Source: Planctomycetota bacterium
Lineage (GTDB): Bacteria > Planctomycetota > UBA1135 > UBA2386
Assembly (NCBI GenBank): GCA_028281765.1
Contig: JANQJF010000096.1
Span: 62,001 to 126,000 of the forward strand
DNA: 64,000 bases
Direction of reading: 5' to 3'
Shown: positions 16,211 through 24,875 of the stretch, piece after piece
How positions within the stretch are numbered: position 1 is the stretch's first letter
Layout: each line of letters starts with the position of its first letter
The notes under the pieces: generated by a model
Told to the model about the DNA's origin: nothing
The model's input: the letters and a program-made list of their open reading frames with translations, nothing else
Databases searched by the model: none
Program-made: the position numbers and the translations under genes

Positions 16211-18205
16211 TCAGAGTCGCTTGATACCGACCACGATGTCGCCGTTGAGCGACAGGGTGAACTTTCCGGCGAACTCGAGCACTTCCAGGGGGCCGGCGAT
16301 CGCGGAGTAGCTCGGAGGTCCGAACGACTCCACGGCATCCCCGCGCGGTTGGCCGAGGAACGGCTCGTCGTGCGGGATCGCGTTCGGCATCAGCGCGACG
16401 ACGGTCGTGTCACCGGCGACGACGCGGCCGTTGCGGATCACCAGCGCGCTGTCGACGGCACTCTCGTCTTCCTTGCGATAGCTCCAGTCTTGTCGCGTGC
16501 CGTCCGGTTCGACCGAGGTGCGAATGGAATCGGGTGGGCCCAGACGCGTGATCACGAAGTCGTCGGTGCGCCCGACGAGGTCTGACGGATGTGTCGGAGC
16601 CGACGTCCATTCGTTCGGCGCGGATTCGACACCCTGCGTCAGGGCCCAGCCGGACACGAGCGAGGCGAAGAGGAGTACGAGCCCGGCTCCGATACCGATC
16701 GCGCTCCACGTCGGCCGCGGTGGCGTGACGCCGGCCGCCATGAGCCGGAGCTGAGCGCGCGTTTGCCAGGTCAGGAAGACGATGTTGCCGGCTGCGACGA
16801 TCAGAATCGCGAGGAAGAGCGAGACGTTGCGCACCTGACCGATGCGCATGTTGACGATCGGGGCGAGCAAGCCCGCATCCGCAATCCCGAGTGGCAACAG
16901 CCAAGCCGTGAAGACGGCGAGTCCCATGCCGCGGAGTGCGCCCTGTGCGATGCGCACGCGGTGCACCGACCAGAAGCCGATCGAGAGCACGAGCAGGGCG
17001 AGTGCGGCACCACTTCCGATTACCCAGACCTTCAGCGCCACGGTGGACACGGCGATCGACGAAGGCAGCTCCTTCGGCAGCGGTGGGCGTTGGCTGACCG
17101 GCGTCGAGTCCTTGCGTGCGCACTCGACCGCGAACTCCATGTGATCGTCGTACTTCGCGAGCTGCCAGTTCGCGTGAGACGCGTCTCGGTTCGTCGTCTC
17201 CGTGATGTAGACCAGGGAGAAGAGGCCGACAGCCGCGAGGACGACGAGTGCGATGGCGAGCAACGGAAGTTTGCTCAGGCGGGCTCCGTTCGCGTGAGCC
17301 AGTGCCGAGGCACCCGCGCTGCCGGGCGTCTTGGCCTGGATCTCGACGTCGCTCTGCACGTCTTTCGCGCTCTGGTATCGGTCCTCCGGCTGTTGCGCGA
17401 GCGTTCGCTGCACGACTTCGTCGAGCCCGCGCGGGACGCCCTTGCGCTTCGACGGCGGATCGAAGTGGCCGATCGGGAGCTGACCCGTCAGCATCTCGTA
17501 GATCACGACGCCGAGCGAGAAGATGTCGGCGCGGTGATCCACGCCACTGCTGCCGCGCCACTGTTCGGGCGCCATGTAGTGAGGCGTGCCGAACACCTCC
17601 GTCGTCCGCGTCAGGCCGATCGGATCGCCGTCGCGCGCGACCTTGGCGAGGCCGAAGTCGGCGATGCGCACGTGGCCGCGCGAATCGATCAGGATGTTCT
17701 CGGGCTTGATGTCGCGATGGACGACGCCGTTCTCGTGGGCGTACTGCAGCGCCTCACAGATCTGCGGCGTGAGCCGGAGCGCCTCGGCCGGCGACAATTC
17801 GCCGAGCTCCATGAGCTGTCGCAGGTTGACGCCGTCGACGAACTCGGTGATCAGGAAGTACCAGCCGTCGGTTTCGCCGTAGTCGTGGACGGTCAAGATC
17901 TGCGGGTGGTTCAGCGCCGCGAGCGCGCGCGCTTCCCGCAGGAACCGTTCACCGAACTCGGGGTCGCTCGCGAGCTCCCGCGCGAGGACCTTGATCGCAA
18001 CGTCCCGGTCGAGGCGGTTTTGCCGCGCACGGTAGACCGCACCCATTCCGCCGCGTCCGATGAGCGCCGCCAACTCGTAGTCCGGGAACAGCGGAGCGAG
18101 CTCCTCGATCGAGGGCGGCTCGGGGACGCCGGCGGGGCGTGGAGGCGTCATCGCCCCGCGGAGCAGGTTCTCGTGATCGATCGGGCAGTCGTCGGAGGTG
18201 GTCAT
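16211..18205 (-). CDS. membrane-anchored Ser/Thr protein kinase (PknB-type)
   Basis: 664 residues. All Hanks motifs are present: glycine loop IGRGGMGAVY (49-58), Lys72 in VAIKVL, catalytic HRDIKPEN (163-170), DFG (183-185), APE (212-214) and DIFSLGVVIYEM. It should therefore be active. After the kinase (about residues 43-300) comes a TM at about 313-335, then four more hydrophobic segments and an extracytoplasmic C-terminal part of about 130 residues. Several TM segments instead of PASTA repeats is a common planctomycete layout. An ECF sigma factor gene lies 192 bp upstream on the same strand; such sigma-kinase pairs usually form one signalling unit. Between them is a 25-bp-arm inverted repeat. 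Confidence 0.93.
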   Translation of the reverse strand: MTTSDDCPIDHENLLRGAMTPPRPAGVPEPPSIEELAPLFPDYELAALIGRGGMGAVYRARQNRLDRDVAIKVLARELASDPEFGERFLREARALAALNHPQILTVHDYGETDGWYFLITEFVDGVNLRQLMELGELSPAEALRLTPQICEALQYAHENGVVHRDIKPENILIDSRGHVRIADFGLAKVARDGDPIGLTRTTEVFGTPHYMAPEQWRGSSGVDHRADIFSLGVVIYEMLTGQLPIGHFDPPSKRKGVPRGLDEVVQRTLAQQPEDRYQSAKDVQSDVEIQAKTPGSAGASALAHANGARLSKLPLLAIALVVLAAVGLFSLVYITETTNRDASHANWQLAKYDDHMEFAVECARKDSTPVSQRPPLPKELPSSIAVSTVALKVWVIGSGAALALLVLSIGFWSVHRVRIAQGALRGMGLAVFTAWLLPLGIADAGLLAPIVNMRIGQVRNVSLFLAILIVAAGNIVFLTWQTRAQLRLMAAGVTPPRPTWSAIGIGAGLVLLFASLVSGWALTQGVESAPNEWTSAPTHPSDLVGRTDDFVITRLGPPDSIRTSVEPDGTRQDWSYRKEDESAVDSALVIRNGRVVAGDTTVVALMPNAIPHDEPFLGQPRGDAVESFGPPSYSAIAGPLEVLEFAGKFTLSLNGDIVVGIKRL

Positions 18206-18275
18206 GGGAGCCCCTGAAGAAGGGGCGGGGTGAGGTTACGGAGATGATCGGTTTTTTTTCGCTCTCCACCGGTTT

Positions 18276-18365
18276 GGGTGGGTCGAGAACGGGGCACGGG
18301 TGGGGGCGCGGGCGCCTGCGCGGTGGTGACCCGTAGCCCGCCCGTGCCCCGTTCTCGAACCACCC
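18276..18365. repeat. inverted repeat, 25-bp arms, 40-bp spacer
   Basis: Arm 18276-18300 is the reverse complement of arm 18341-18365 except for one base. It lies between the sigma-factor and kinase genes; on the plus strand it is preceded by T8 at 18252-18259. Since the A-run follows the hairpin in the direction of transcription, this is not an intrinsic terminator of the sigma gene. It is either a miniature element or an attenuating or stabilising mRNA hairpin. Confidence 0.8.
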
Positions 18366-18397
18366 ATACGCGCGGTTCTCGCGCGCGGCCCGAGCCC

Positions 18398-19108
18398 TCA
18401 GCTCCCCCCCGACAACGCCGCGAGCAGCGCTGCCAACTCCTCATCCACGTCCACCTCGTCGCCGAGCGTCTCGCGAACTCCTCGCACCAAACACTCCCGA
18501 TACTTGTGCCGCAGTCGATGGGCCGCCACCTTCAGCGCTCCCTCCGTCGAGCCGACTTCGTCCGCGACCTCCGCCCACGGCTTCTCCGGGGCCCGCCCTT
18601 CGAGCGTGGCGCGCATTCGATCGAACATCTCGCCGCGGTCGGCTCCGCGCTCGGCGGACTCCAGTTCCGCCAGCGCGTCTTCGATCACGGTCTGCGCCCA
18701 GCGCCGATCGAACGCGGCCGCCGGGTCGAGTTGCTCCATCGGCTCGAGTCGAATGCGGCTCTCCTCGCGTTCGATGTCGAGCGACAGCGGCGCGGTGCCG
18801 CCGCCGCGTTTCTCCGCGCGTGATCGGTCCAGCTCGTTCGCGCGGAAGTTGCGCGCGCACGATCGCAAGAACGTGCGGAATCGTCCGCGCTCCGCGTCGG
18901 CACTCGCGAGGTCGCCGCGCGTGAGCAGATCCGCGAACAGTCCCTGCGTCAGGTCCGCAGCCGCATCCGGCGTGGCGCCGTCGCTGCGGTAGAACGCGTA
19001 GACGGCCGGCCAGTAGGTCGTGCACAGCTCGTCGAGTGCGCGCGCCCCCGCCTCGTCGGGTCGTGCCGCGCGCGTGACGAGGGTCCAGCGGGTGGTGTGA
19101 AACGCCAC
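18398..19108 (-). CDS. ECF sigma factor (planctomycete kinase-linked type)
   Basis: 236 residues. It starts FHTTRWTLVTRA, typical of planctomycete ECF sigma factors that sit beside Ser/Thr kinases. Region 2 covers about residues 25-100 (YWPAVYAFYRSDGATPDAAAD, DLTQGLFADLL, RGRFRTFLRSCARNFRANEL). Region 4 helix-turn-helix is about 170-215 (KPWAEVADEVGSTEGALKVA, AHRLRHKYRECL). No anti-sigma factor gene is adjacent. Control is probably by phosphorylation from the kinase downstream (inference). The CarbReg protein gene ends 31 bp upstream on the same strand. Confidence 0.9.
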   Translation of the reverse strand: MAFHTTRWTLVTRAARPDEAGARALDELCTTYWPAVYAFYRSDGATPDAAADLTQGLFADLLTRGDLASADAERGRFRTFLRSCARNFRANELDRSRAEKRGGGTAPLSLDIEREESRIRLEPMEQLDPAAAFDRRWAQTVIEDALAELESAERGADRGEMFDRMRATLEGRAPEKPWAEVADEVGSTEGALKVAAHRLRHKYRECLVRGVRETLGDEVDVDEELAALLAALSGGS

Positions 19109-19139
19109 CCGGTCAGCATGCCCCAGCGGGAAACCCCGA

Positions 19140-21413
19140 TCAACGGCGGCGCCGGAGGTGCGAGCGCAGCACCGGCAGGTCCACGTCGGCTTTGTGGGCT
19201 TCGACCGGCACCGGTTCGTCCGACGGACTCGTCTCGGGGCGGTAGTTCTTCGGATAGAGAGTCACGCTCTGCTCGTAGCGTGCCTTCTTGGGCGACAGCA
19301 CGACTTCCGCGAGGACGTCGCTCATCTTCCATGTGCGGAACAGCGTCAACGTGCCGCTCTTCGGCACAAAGGTGACGACGCCGATGCCGTGTTCATCCGT
19401 GTCGAGTCGCTGGCCGACGCCGCCGACGCCGACGGCGAGCCGTTCGTTCGCAGCGACGCGGCCGTCTTGGTGGCGGACGCGGAACGTCACCGTGCGCTCG
19501 GTGAACACGAGGTCGACGCGCGTGTCTCGATCCTGCTGGACGTAGGTGTGCAGGTCCGGATTCCACAGCGAGTGGGCGCGGCCATGGCCCGGGTCGACGC
19601 GGAGTAGGACGCGCTCGGGCCAGACGTCGTCGATTCGATAGTTGCCTTCGTCGTCGATCGGGACGCGGGCGCGACCGACGTTGGCGGCGTCGTCGTAGAC
19701 CGTGACGTGACCCGAGGGAATCTCGTCGCCGATGCGCACGGACCCGTAGAGCGCACCGATCCGTGGGCATTCGAAGTCGTGCTCCAGGTGTTGCCCGGAG
19801 CGGACCGTGACCCAGTCGAGATGGAGGCTACCCGTGCGCTTGCGCTTCTTGGATCCCTCGATCGGCAAGAACCCGACGAGCTTGACGCCGTGCTTGCCGG
19901 GCTCGAGCTGGAAATCGAACTCGCCATTCTCGCCGAGCGGGACCATGCGCTGAGCGATCTTCAGGTAGAGCTTCCACTTGTCGCCGAGTGAGTGTTGGAC
20001 TCGGCCCGACAGCCTCGCGTTCTGTGCGACCGAACCGAGGGCCTTGGGGTCGAACGGTTCGATGTCCGGCAGCTCGATGTCGATGACCGAGCCGATTCGC
20101 CCCTCGATCGCGTGGTCGTAGTGGCGGCGTTCGCCGAGTCGCACTTCGAACTCGGCGAGCGGGGGCCGCGCGAAGTCAACTCGCACCGTCAGCTTGCGGA
20201 CCTTGCGTGGAACGCCGAGCGTCGCGCCCCCGGTTTCGTCTGTCGTGGAGCGCGACGCTACGATCGGCGCGTGCCGCAGCCATCGGGTGCTGGCGGAGAG
20301 CGGTCGCTCGCGCATGTCGAACACGTACGCGGGAAGACGACTCGAACGCGAGTCGACGAGCTGGACGCGGAGATTCGCGGCGGGCTGACCGTCCTTCCAG
20401 CGGAGGTGCACGCGGAGCGGCGTCAGGCGCTGCACGTGCAGGACCGCGAGGTCGTCCTTCGTCGGGTCGACTTCGAGGACCTGCGAATCGGCGAGCGCCG
20501 GGTCGTCGGGAACCGCGCAGATCAGATTCGGGCCCTGCCACAATCCGGTGAGCTGCGCCTCTCCGTTCGGGTGGTGTCCCTGCGCGCACGGTCGGTCGAG
20601 TTCGTCCGACTTGGCCGCCGCGGGTCGCACGCGCACGGCGAAGTTCTCGACGGCGCGTCCCGTGCCCAACTCGACGACGCGCACCCGAATGCCATGCGCA
20701 CGGTCCAGTCGGATCTCGATCGGCTCCTGATCGTAGAGCACGGATTCGCGTCGCGCGGGCAGGAAGCCCGGGGCTTCCACGAGCAGGGATAGATCACCGT
20801 CGAACGGCCCCTTCGACGTGATCTCGAACCCGCCTTCGTCGTCCGTCGAGACCTGTCGCTGAGCGGCTGGTCCGTGAACCACATGCACCGTCGCGTCCGC
20901 GATCGGCTGGCCCGCGTCGTCGAGGATCCGGCCGTTCAGCTGCTTCGGTGGCGGGCGTCGTTCGACCCGGATGATGATCTCGTCCTCGCCCGGGATCGTC
21001 ACGGTCTCTTGCGGGCTCTCGAGCTGCCGGAACTCCTGCGGGTTGGTCACATAGAACCGCATCTCGTCCGCGAGGCGGATGCCCGTGATCAGGAAGCGTC
21101 CCTTCGGTCCGGAGGTCGTGCGCGCGAATTGCTTGGGCTTGAACAGGCTCTCGAACTGGAGGCCGACCCCGGATACCGGCTCACCCTCCGCGTCGACGAC
21201 GCGCCCGCGGCGGCGGAACGTCCCTTCGTCCCCGCCGATGCGCTCGACCCGCTCGTCGGTATCGGGGGCGGCCTCCTCGATCTCCGGGTCGCTCGCCGTG
21301 GGGCCTTCCGCCGGAGGCCGCGCCGGCGTGTCTCCCCCGAATGCGATGAAGCCGACCACCACACCCAGCGCGAGAGCCAGCGAGACGAGAATGAGCTTGC
21401 GGTGTTGGAGCAT
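19140..21413 (-). CDS. exported CarbReg (carboxypeptidase-regulatory-like) repeat protein
   Basis: 757 residues. The ATG at 21413 (MLQHRKLILVSLALALGVVV) starts a signal anchor; a GTG two codons earlier is equally possible. An acidic linker follows. Beta-sandwich repeats recur along the chain: GRVVDAEGEPVSGVGLQFES, GRILDDAGQPIADATVHVVH, and later units with EGGFEI, GNYRIDDVWPE and VNERLAVG-like turns. These are CarbReg/CNA-B-like domains, usually structural or adhesive. No catalytic zinc motif was found, so it is not a carboxypeptidase. It is upstream of the sigma-kinase pair, which could regulate it, and divergent from the ATP-grasp operon. Confidence 0.8.
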   Translation of the reverse strand: MLQHRKLILVSLALALGVVVGFIAFGGDTPARPPAEGPTASDPEIEEAAPDTDERVERIGGDEGTFRRRGRVVDAEGEPVSGVGLQFESLFKPKQFARTTSGPKGRFLITGIRLADEMRFYVTNPQEFRQLESPQETVTIPGEDEIIIRVERRPPPKQLNGRILDDAGQPIADATVHVVHGPAAQRQVSTDDEGGFEITSKGPFDGDLSLLVEAPGFLPARRESVLYDQEPIEIRLDRAHGIRVRVVELGTGRAVENFAVRVRPAAAKSDELDRPCAQGHHPNGEAQLTGLWQGPNLICAVPDDPALADSQVLEVDPTKDDLAVLHVQRLTPLRVHLRWKDGQPAANLRVQLVDSRSSRLPAYVFDMRERPLSASTRWLRHAPIVASRSTTDETGGATLGVPRKVRKLTVRVDFARPPLAEFEVRLGERRHYDHAIEGRIGSVIDIELPDIEPFDPKALGSVAQNARLSGRVQHSLGDKWKLYLKIAQRMVPLGENGEFDFQLEPGKHGVKLVGFLPIEGSKKRKRTGSLHLDWVTVRSGQHLEHDFECPRIGALYGSVRIGDEIPSGHVTVYDDAANVGRARVPIDDEGNYRIDDVWPERVLLRVDPGHGRAHSLWNPDLHTYVQQDRDTRVDLVFTERTVTFRVRHQDGRVAANERLAVGVGGVGQRLDTDEHGIGVVTFVPKSGTLTLFRTWKMSDVLAEVVLSPKKARYEQSVTLYPKNYRPETSPSDEPVPVEAHKADVDLPVLRSHLRRRR

Positions 21414-21547
21414 GGACACGGCCGCCTGGGCACTCTACGGCCCGCAGGACGCGAGAACTCCCGGGGCCGGGGTGGGGTTCTGTCCGTCTGCGCCGGACCG
21501 GGGTCCGTCGTTGCTCTCCTCTCGGGTTTTCGCCATTCTTCTCCGCG

Positions 21548-22765
21548 ATGAACGTCCTGATGCTTTCGCCCGGATTCCCGGACGACATGCCGCACTTCAC
21601 GAAGGGCCTCGCGCAGATCGGGGCCCGGGTCTACGGAGTCGGCGACCAGTCCGAAGCGGCCGTCGCTCCCGACGTCCGCGCCGCGCTCTCCGGCTACCTT
21701 CAGGTTCGCAGCCTGTGGGAAGAAGAGGACGTCGCGCGCGCCGTCCACGACTGGATGCGGGGCAAGAGCGTCGACCGCGTCGAATGCCTGTGGGAGCCCG
21801 GCATGGTCGTTGCGGCGCGGCTGCGCGAGGTGCTCGGGGTGCCCGGGCTCACGGTCGAGCAGACGATCCCCTTCCGCGACAAGGTGCGGATGAAGGAAGT
21901 GCTCGACGCCGCGGGCGTGCGGACGCCGCTGCACCATCGCGCGGATTCGACTCACGAGGTCTGCGCCGGCGTGGAGCGGATCGGTTTCCCGGTGATCATC
22001 AAGCCGATCGACGGGGCGGGCTCGGCCGATACCTACCGCGTCGAGTCGAAGGAAGACCTCGAGCAGGCGCTGCAGCTGCTACGCCACGTCGAGGAGGTCA
22101 CCGTCGAGGAATTCGTCCAGGGTGAGGAGTACACCTACGACACCGTGTGCGCGCACGGTCGTGTCCTGCACGAGAACGTCGCGTGGTATCGTCCGAACCC
22201 GCTGATCGCACGGCAGAGTCCGTGGATCAGCCCGCAGGCGATCGCGCTGCGTGACCTGTCGCCACCGGAGATCGCCTGTGGTGTCGAGATGGGGCACAAG
22301 GTCATCGAGGCGCTCGGCTTCGAGTCCGGCTTCACGCACATGGAGTGGTTCCGCAACGAAGCGGGTGAGGCGGTGTTCGGCGAGATCGGTGGGAGGTCGC
22401 CTGGCGGTCGCCTCACGCACGTCATGAACTATGCGTGCGACATCGACATGTTCCGCGGCTGGGCCGAGGCGGTGTGCACTGGCCGGTTCTCGCAACCGAT
22501 CGATCGGCGCTACAACGCGAACGTGATCTTCAAGCGTGCCGAAGGCGCCGGGACAATCCGTAGCTACCAAGGTCTCGACGTCCTGCTGTCCGAGTTCGGC
22601 GAGCACGTCGCGCACATCGACCTCGTGCCGATCGGCGCGCCGCGCCGCGACTGGCGCAAGGTCGTCACCGGCGACGGCTGGGTAGTCGTCAGGCACCCGG
22701 ACCTCGAGACGACGATGGAGATCGGGAATCGCTTCGCCACGGACTTGCGGATCTTCGCGGCGTGA
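21548..22765 (+). CDS. ATP-grasp ligase, first gene of a five-gene operon
   Basis: 405 residues. N-terminal pre-ATP-grasp Rossmann part 1-110 (MNVLMLSPGFPDD...). The ATP-grasp core follows: VRMKEVLDAAGV, FPVIIKPIDGAG (Lys152 contacts ATP), VTVEEFVQGEEYTYD and the metal-binding FGEIGGRSPGG (Glu279). Closest layout is the carboxylate-amine/thiol ligase branch related to carbamoyl-phosphate synthase, PurK and dipeptide ligases. The expected reaction activates a carboxylate with ATP and couples an amine or thiol. Its stop overlaps the next start by 4 bp (GTGA). Substrates unknown; a peptide-like or amide small molecule is the natural guess given the neighbours. Confidence 0.88.
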   Translation: MNVLMLSPGFPDDMPHFTKGLAQIGARVYGVGDQSEAAVAPDVRAALSGYLQVRSLWEEEDVARAVHDWMRGKSVDRVECLWEPGMVVAARLREVLGVPGLTVEQTIPFRDKVRMKEVLDAAGVRTPLHHRADSTHEVCAGVERIGFPVIIKPIDGAGSADTYRVESKEDLEQALQLLRHVEEVTVEEFVQGEEYTYDTVCAHGRVLHENVAWYRPNPLIARQSPWISPQAIALRDLSPPEIACGVEMGHKVIEALGFESGFTHMEWFRNEAGEAVFGEIGGRSPGGRLTHVMNYACDIDMFRGWAEAVCTGRFSQPIDRRYNANVIFKRAEGAGTIRSYQGLDVLLSEFGEHVAHIDLVPIGAPRRDWRKVVTGDGWVVVRHPDLETTMEIGNRFATDLRIFAA

Positions 22766-23709
22766 ACGGACAGCCAAAGATCGTCTTTCTCGGGCCGCAG
22801 CGTCGCACACCGAACGTGCTCGACGCGTTGCGCTCTCTCCCCGGTGTCGATGCGCGCGCTCCCGTCGCGATCGTCAGCGCCGGCTGGGAGGAGCGCGAAC
22901 GTGAGCAGGAAGAGTTCGAGCAACACATCCGCGGTCGCGCGATCAACCTCGAGGTCTACCACCGAGTCGAGGAGATCTACACGCGAGACCCGGCGTTTCG
23001 TGCGGCGGTGCGGGATCGGCACGATCGACTCCGCGCGCTGCAGCGGTTCTACCGCGACCGACTCGCGTACGCGCTCGACGGCGCGCGGCAGCTGCTGGCC
23101 GCCGAAGGAGACGAAGATCTGGTCGGTCCGGAGCGCGAGGCGGCGATCGAGGCCGTGCGCGCGATCGACGCGCACCACTTCCATCGCATCCAGCAGATCC
23201 ACGCCGAGTTCCAGCAGCGCTTACCGTACGGGCGTCACCAGCTCGTGCAGGCCTACCGGGACCAGCTCCGTCGCCAGGTCGCCGACTGCTCCGTGCTGTG
23301 CATAGCCGGTGGCCACGTCGCGATCCTGCTGAATCGTCTGCGGATCAGCGGCCTGCTCGCCATCTGGCCGCAGGATCGCCCGATCGTCGCGTGGGGCGCG
23401 GGAGCGATGGCGCTGTGCGAACGCGTCGTGCTGTTCCACGACAGCCCGCCGCAGGGTCCGGGCAACGCGGAAGTCCTCGAGATGGGGCTCGGCGTCGCGG
23501 AGGGCATCGTGCCCCTGCCGCACGCCACCGAGCGCATGCACCTCGACGACGCCAACCGAGTCACGCTGTTCGCGCGGCGCTTCGGGCCAGCGGCGTGCGT
23601 CGCGCTCGACGACGGCGCCCGGGTCGATTGGGACGGGAGCACGTGGAGTGGTGCGCCGCAGCTGCGACAGCTCCGCGCGACGGGCGAGGTCGCCGAGGTG
23701 ACCGTATGA
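22762..23709 (+). CDS. peptidase S51/class I glutamine-amidotransferase-like protein
   Basis: 315 residues. The core has IAGGHVAILLNRL (191-203) and IVAWGAGAMALCERVVLFHD (218-237), which align with the GGGN and G-x-SAGA elements of peptidase E/cyanophycinase. The nucleophile position reads WGAGAM, Gly instead of Ser, so hydrolase activity is doubtful. An inserted helical region (about 45-165, rich in E/R/Q) is unusual for S51. Starts are coupled on both sides (4-bp overlaps with the ATP-grasp gene before and the esterase gene after). It could be a non-catalytic partner, a binding protein or an enzyme using another nucleophile. Family assignment is moderate. Confidence 0.65.
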   Translation: MNGQPKIVFLGPQRRTPNVLDALRSLPGVDARAPVAIVSAGWEEREREQEEFEQHIRGRAINLEVYHRVEEIYTRDPAFRAAVRDRHDRLRALQRFYRDRLAYALDGARQLLAAEGDEDLVGPEREAAIEAVRAIDAHHFHRIQQIHAEFQQRLPYGRHQLVQAYRDQLRRQVADCSVLCIAGGHVAILLNRLRISGLLAIWPQDRPIVAWGAGAMALCERVVLFHDSPPQGPGNAEVLEMGLGVAEGIVPLPHATERMHLDDANRVTLFARRFGPAACVALDDGARVDWDGSTWSGAPQLRQLRATGEVAEVTV

Positions 23710-24839
23710 CGCTGGCGATCCACGAACTGAAGAACAAGCGGATCGGGCCGCACGAGATCGAGCGCTTCCTGCGTGCGCACTCGTTCCCGATCGTCGAAGA
23801 CCGGGTCGCGACGTTCGTCTACCACGGCGTAGCGGAGAGCGTCGAGCTCGTGCACTGGGTCTACGGGCTCGAGCAGTCGCAGCTGTTCGAGCGCGTACCG
23901 GGCACGCACCTCTGGTACTTCGTGATGGATCTGCCCGAGCGCTCGCGCGTCGAATACAAGATCGGCGTCACGCAGGGCGGACAGACACACCTCGTGCGCG
24001 ACGAACTCAACGAGCACTTCGCGCGCGATCCGTACGGCGCCAACTCGGTCGTGCACGGTGCCGGCTACGAGGAGCCGGACTGGGCGTTCGAGCAAGAAGG
24101 CACGCGGCGCGGCTCCCTGCAGTCGCACACGATTCAGAGCGCGGCGTTCGGCGACGAGCGCAAGATCGAGGTCTATCTGCCTGCGCGGTTCCGGCCGAGC
24201 CGCAGATATCCGCTGCTGATCGTGCACGACGGGCCCGACTACTTGCGCTTCGCGGCGCTGCGCGAGGTGCTCGACAACCTCATCGATCGACTCGAGATTC
24301 CGGGCATGATCGTCGCGCTGACCGAGTCACCCAACCGGCTGCACGAGTATGCGAACGACGAGCGGCACGCGCAGCACATCGTCGACGAGCTGCTGCCGAT
24401 GCTCGAGCGGGAGTATCCGATCGCGCCGACTGCGAACGCGCGCGGCCTCATGGGCGCGAGCTTCGGCGCCGTGGCGAGCCTGTCGACCGCGTGGCGCAAC
24501 CCCGGCGTGTTCGGTCGGCTGCTGCTGCAGTCGGGCTCGTTCGCGTTCACGGACATCGGCCACCACGATCGTGGCCCCGTGTTCGACCCGGTCGTCGAGT
24601 TCGTCAACGAATTCCGGGCTGACCCCGGTCAACCGACCAACTCGCTGTATCTCAGCTGCGGGATGTACGAGTCGCTCGTCTACTACAACCGTTCCCTCGT
24701 GCCGCTGCTGCAGTCGACGGGTATGAACGTCCGCTTCACCGAAGCTCCGGACGGTCACAATTGGGAGAACTGGCGCGACCGGTTGCGCGAAGGTCTGTCC
24801 TGGTTGTTCCCAGGCCCCCTGTGGATGGTTTACGAATAG
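23706..24839 (+). CDS. enterochelin-esterase-like alpha/beta hydrolase with N-terminal E-set domain
   Basis: 377 residues from the ATG at 23706, which overlaps the previous stop (ATGA). Residues about 25-115 look like the immunoglobulin-like E-set/CBM48 domain found in IroE/Fes-like esterases. The hydrolase domain (about 140-377) has RKIEVYLPARF, LLIVHDGPDYL, nucleophile elbow GASFGAV (Ser252) and a late DGHNWENW (catalytic His). Homologues hydrolyse trilactone siderophores or act as acyl- or feruloyl-esterases. No siderophore NRPS is present, so the ester or thioester substrate may be the product of the two ATP-grasp enzymes. Confidence 0.85.
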   Translation: MTLAIHELKNKRIGPHEIERFLRAHSFPIVEDRVATFVYHGVAESVELVHWVYGLEQSQLFERVPGTHLWYFVMDLPERSRVEYKIGVTQGGQTHLVRDELNEHFARDPYGANSVVHGAGYEEPDWAFEQEGTRRGSLQSHTIQSAAFGDERKIEVYLPARFRPSRRYPLLIVHDGPDYLRFAALREVLDNLIDRLEIPGMIVALTESPNRLHEYANDERHAQHIVDELLPMLEREYPIAPTANARGLMGASFGAVASLSTAWRNPGVFGRLLLQSGSFAFTDIGHHDRGPVFDPVVEFVNEFRADPGQPTNSLYLSCGMYESLVYYNRSLVPLLQSTGMNVRFTEAPDGHNWENWRDRLREGLSWLFPGPLWMVYE

Positions 24840-24875
24840 CCTCTAGCCTCTCGAGAACGCCCCGCCCTCACTCCC

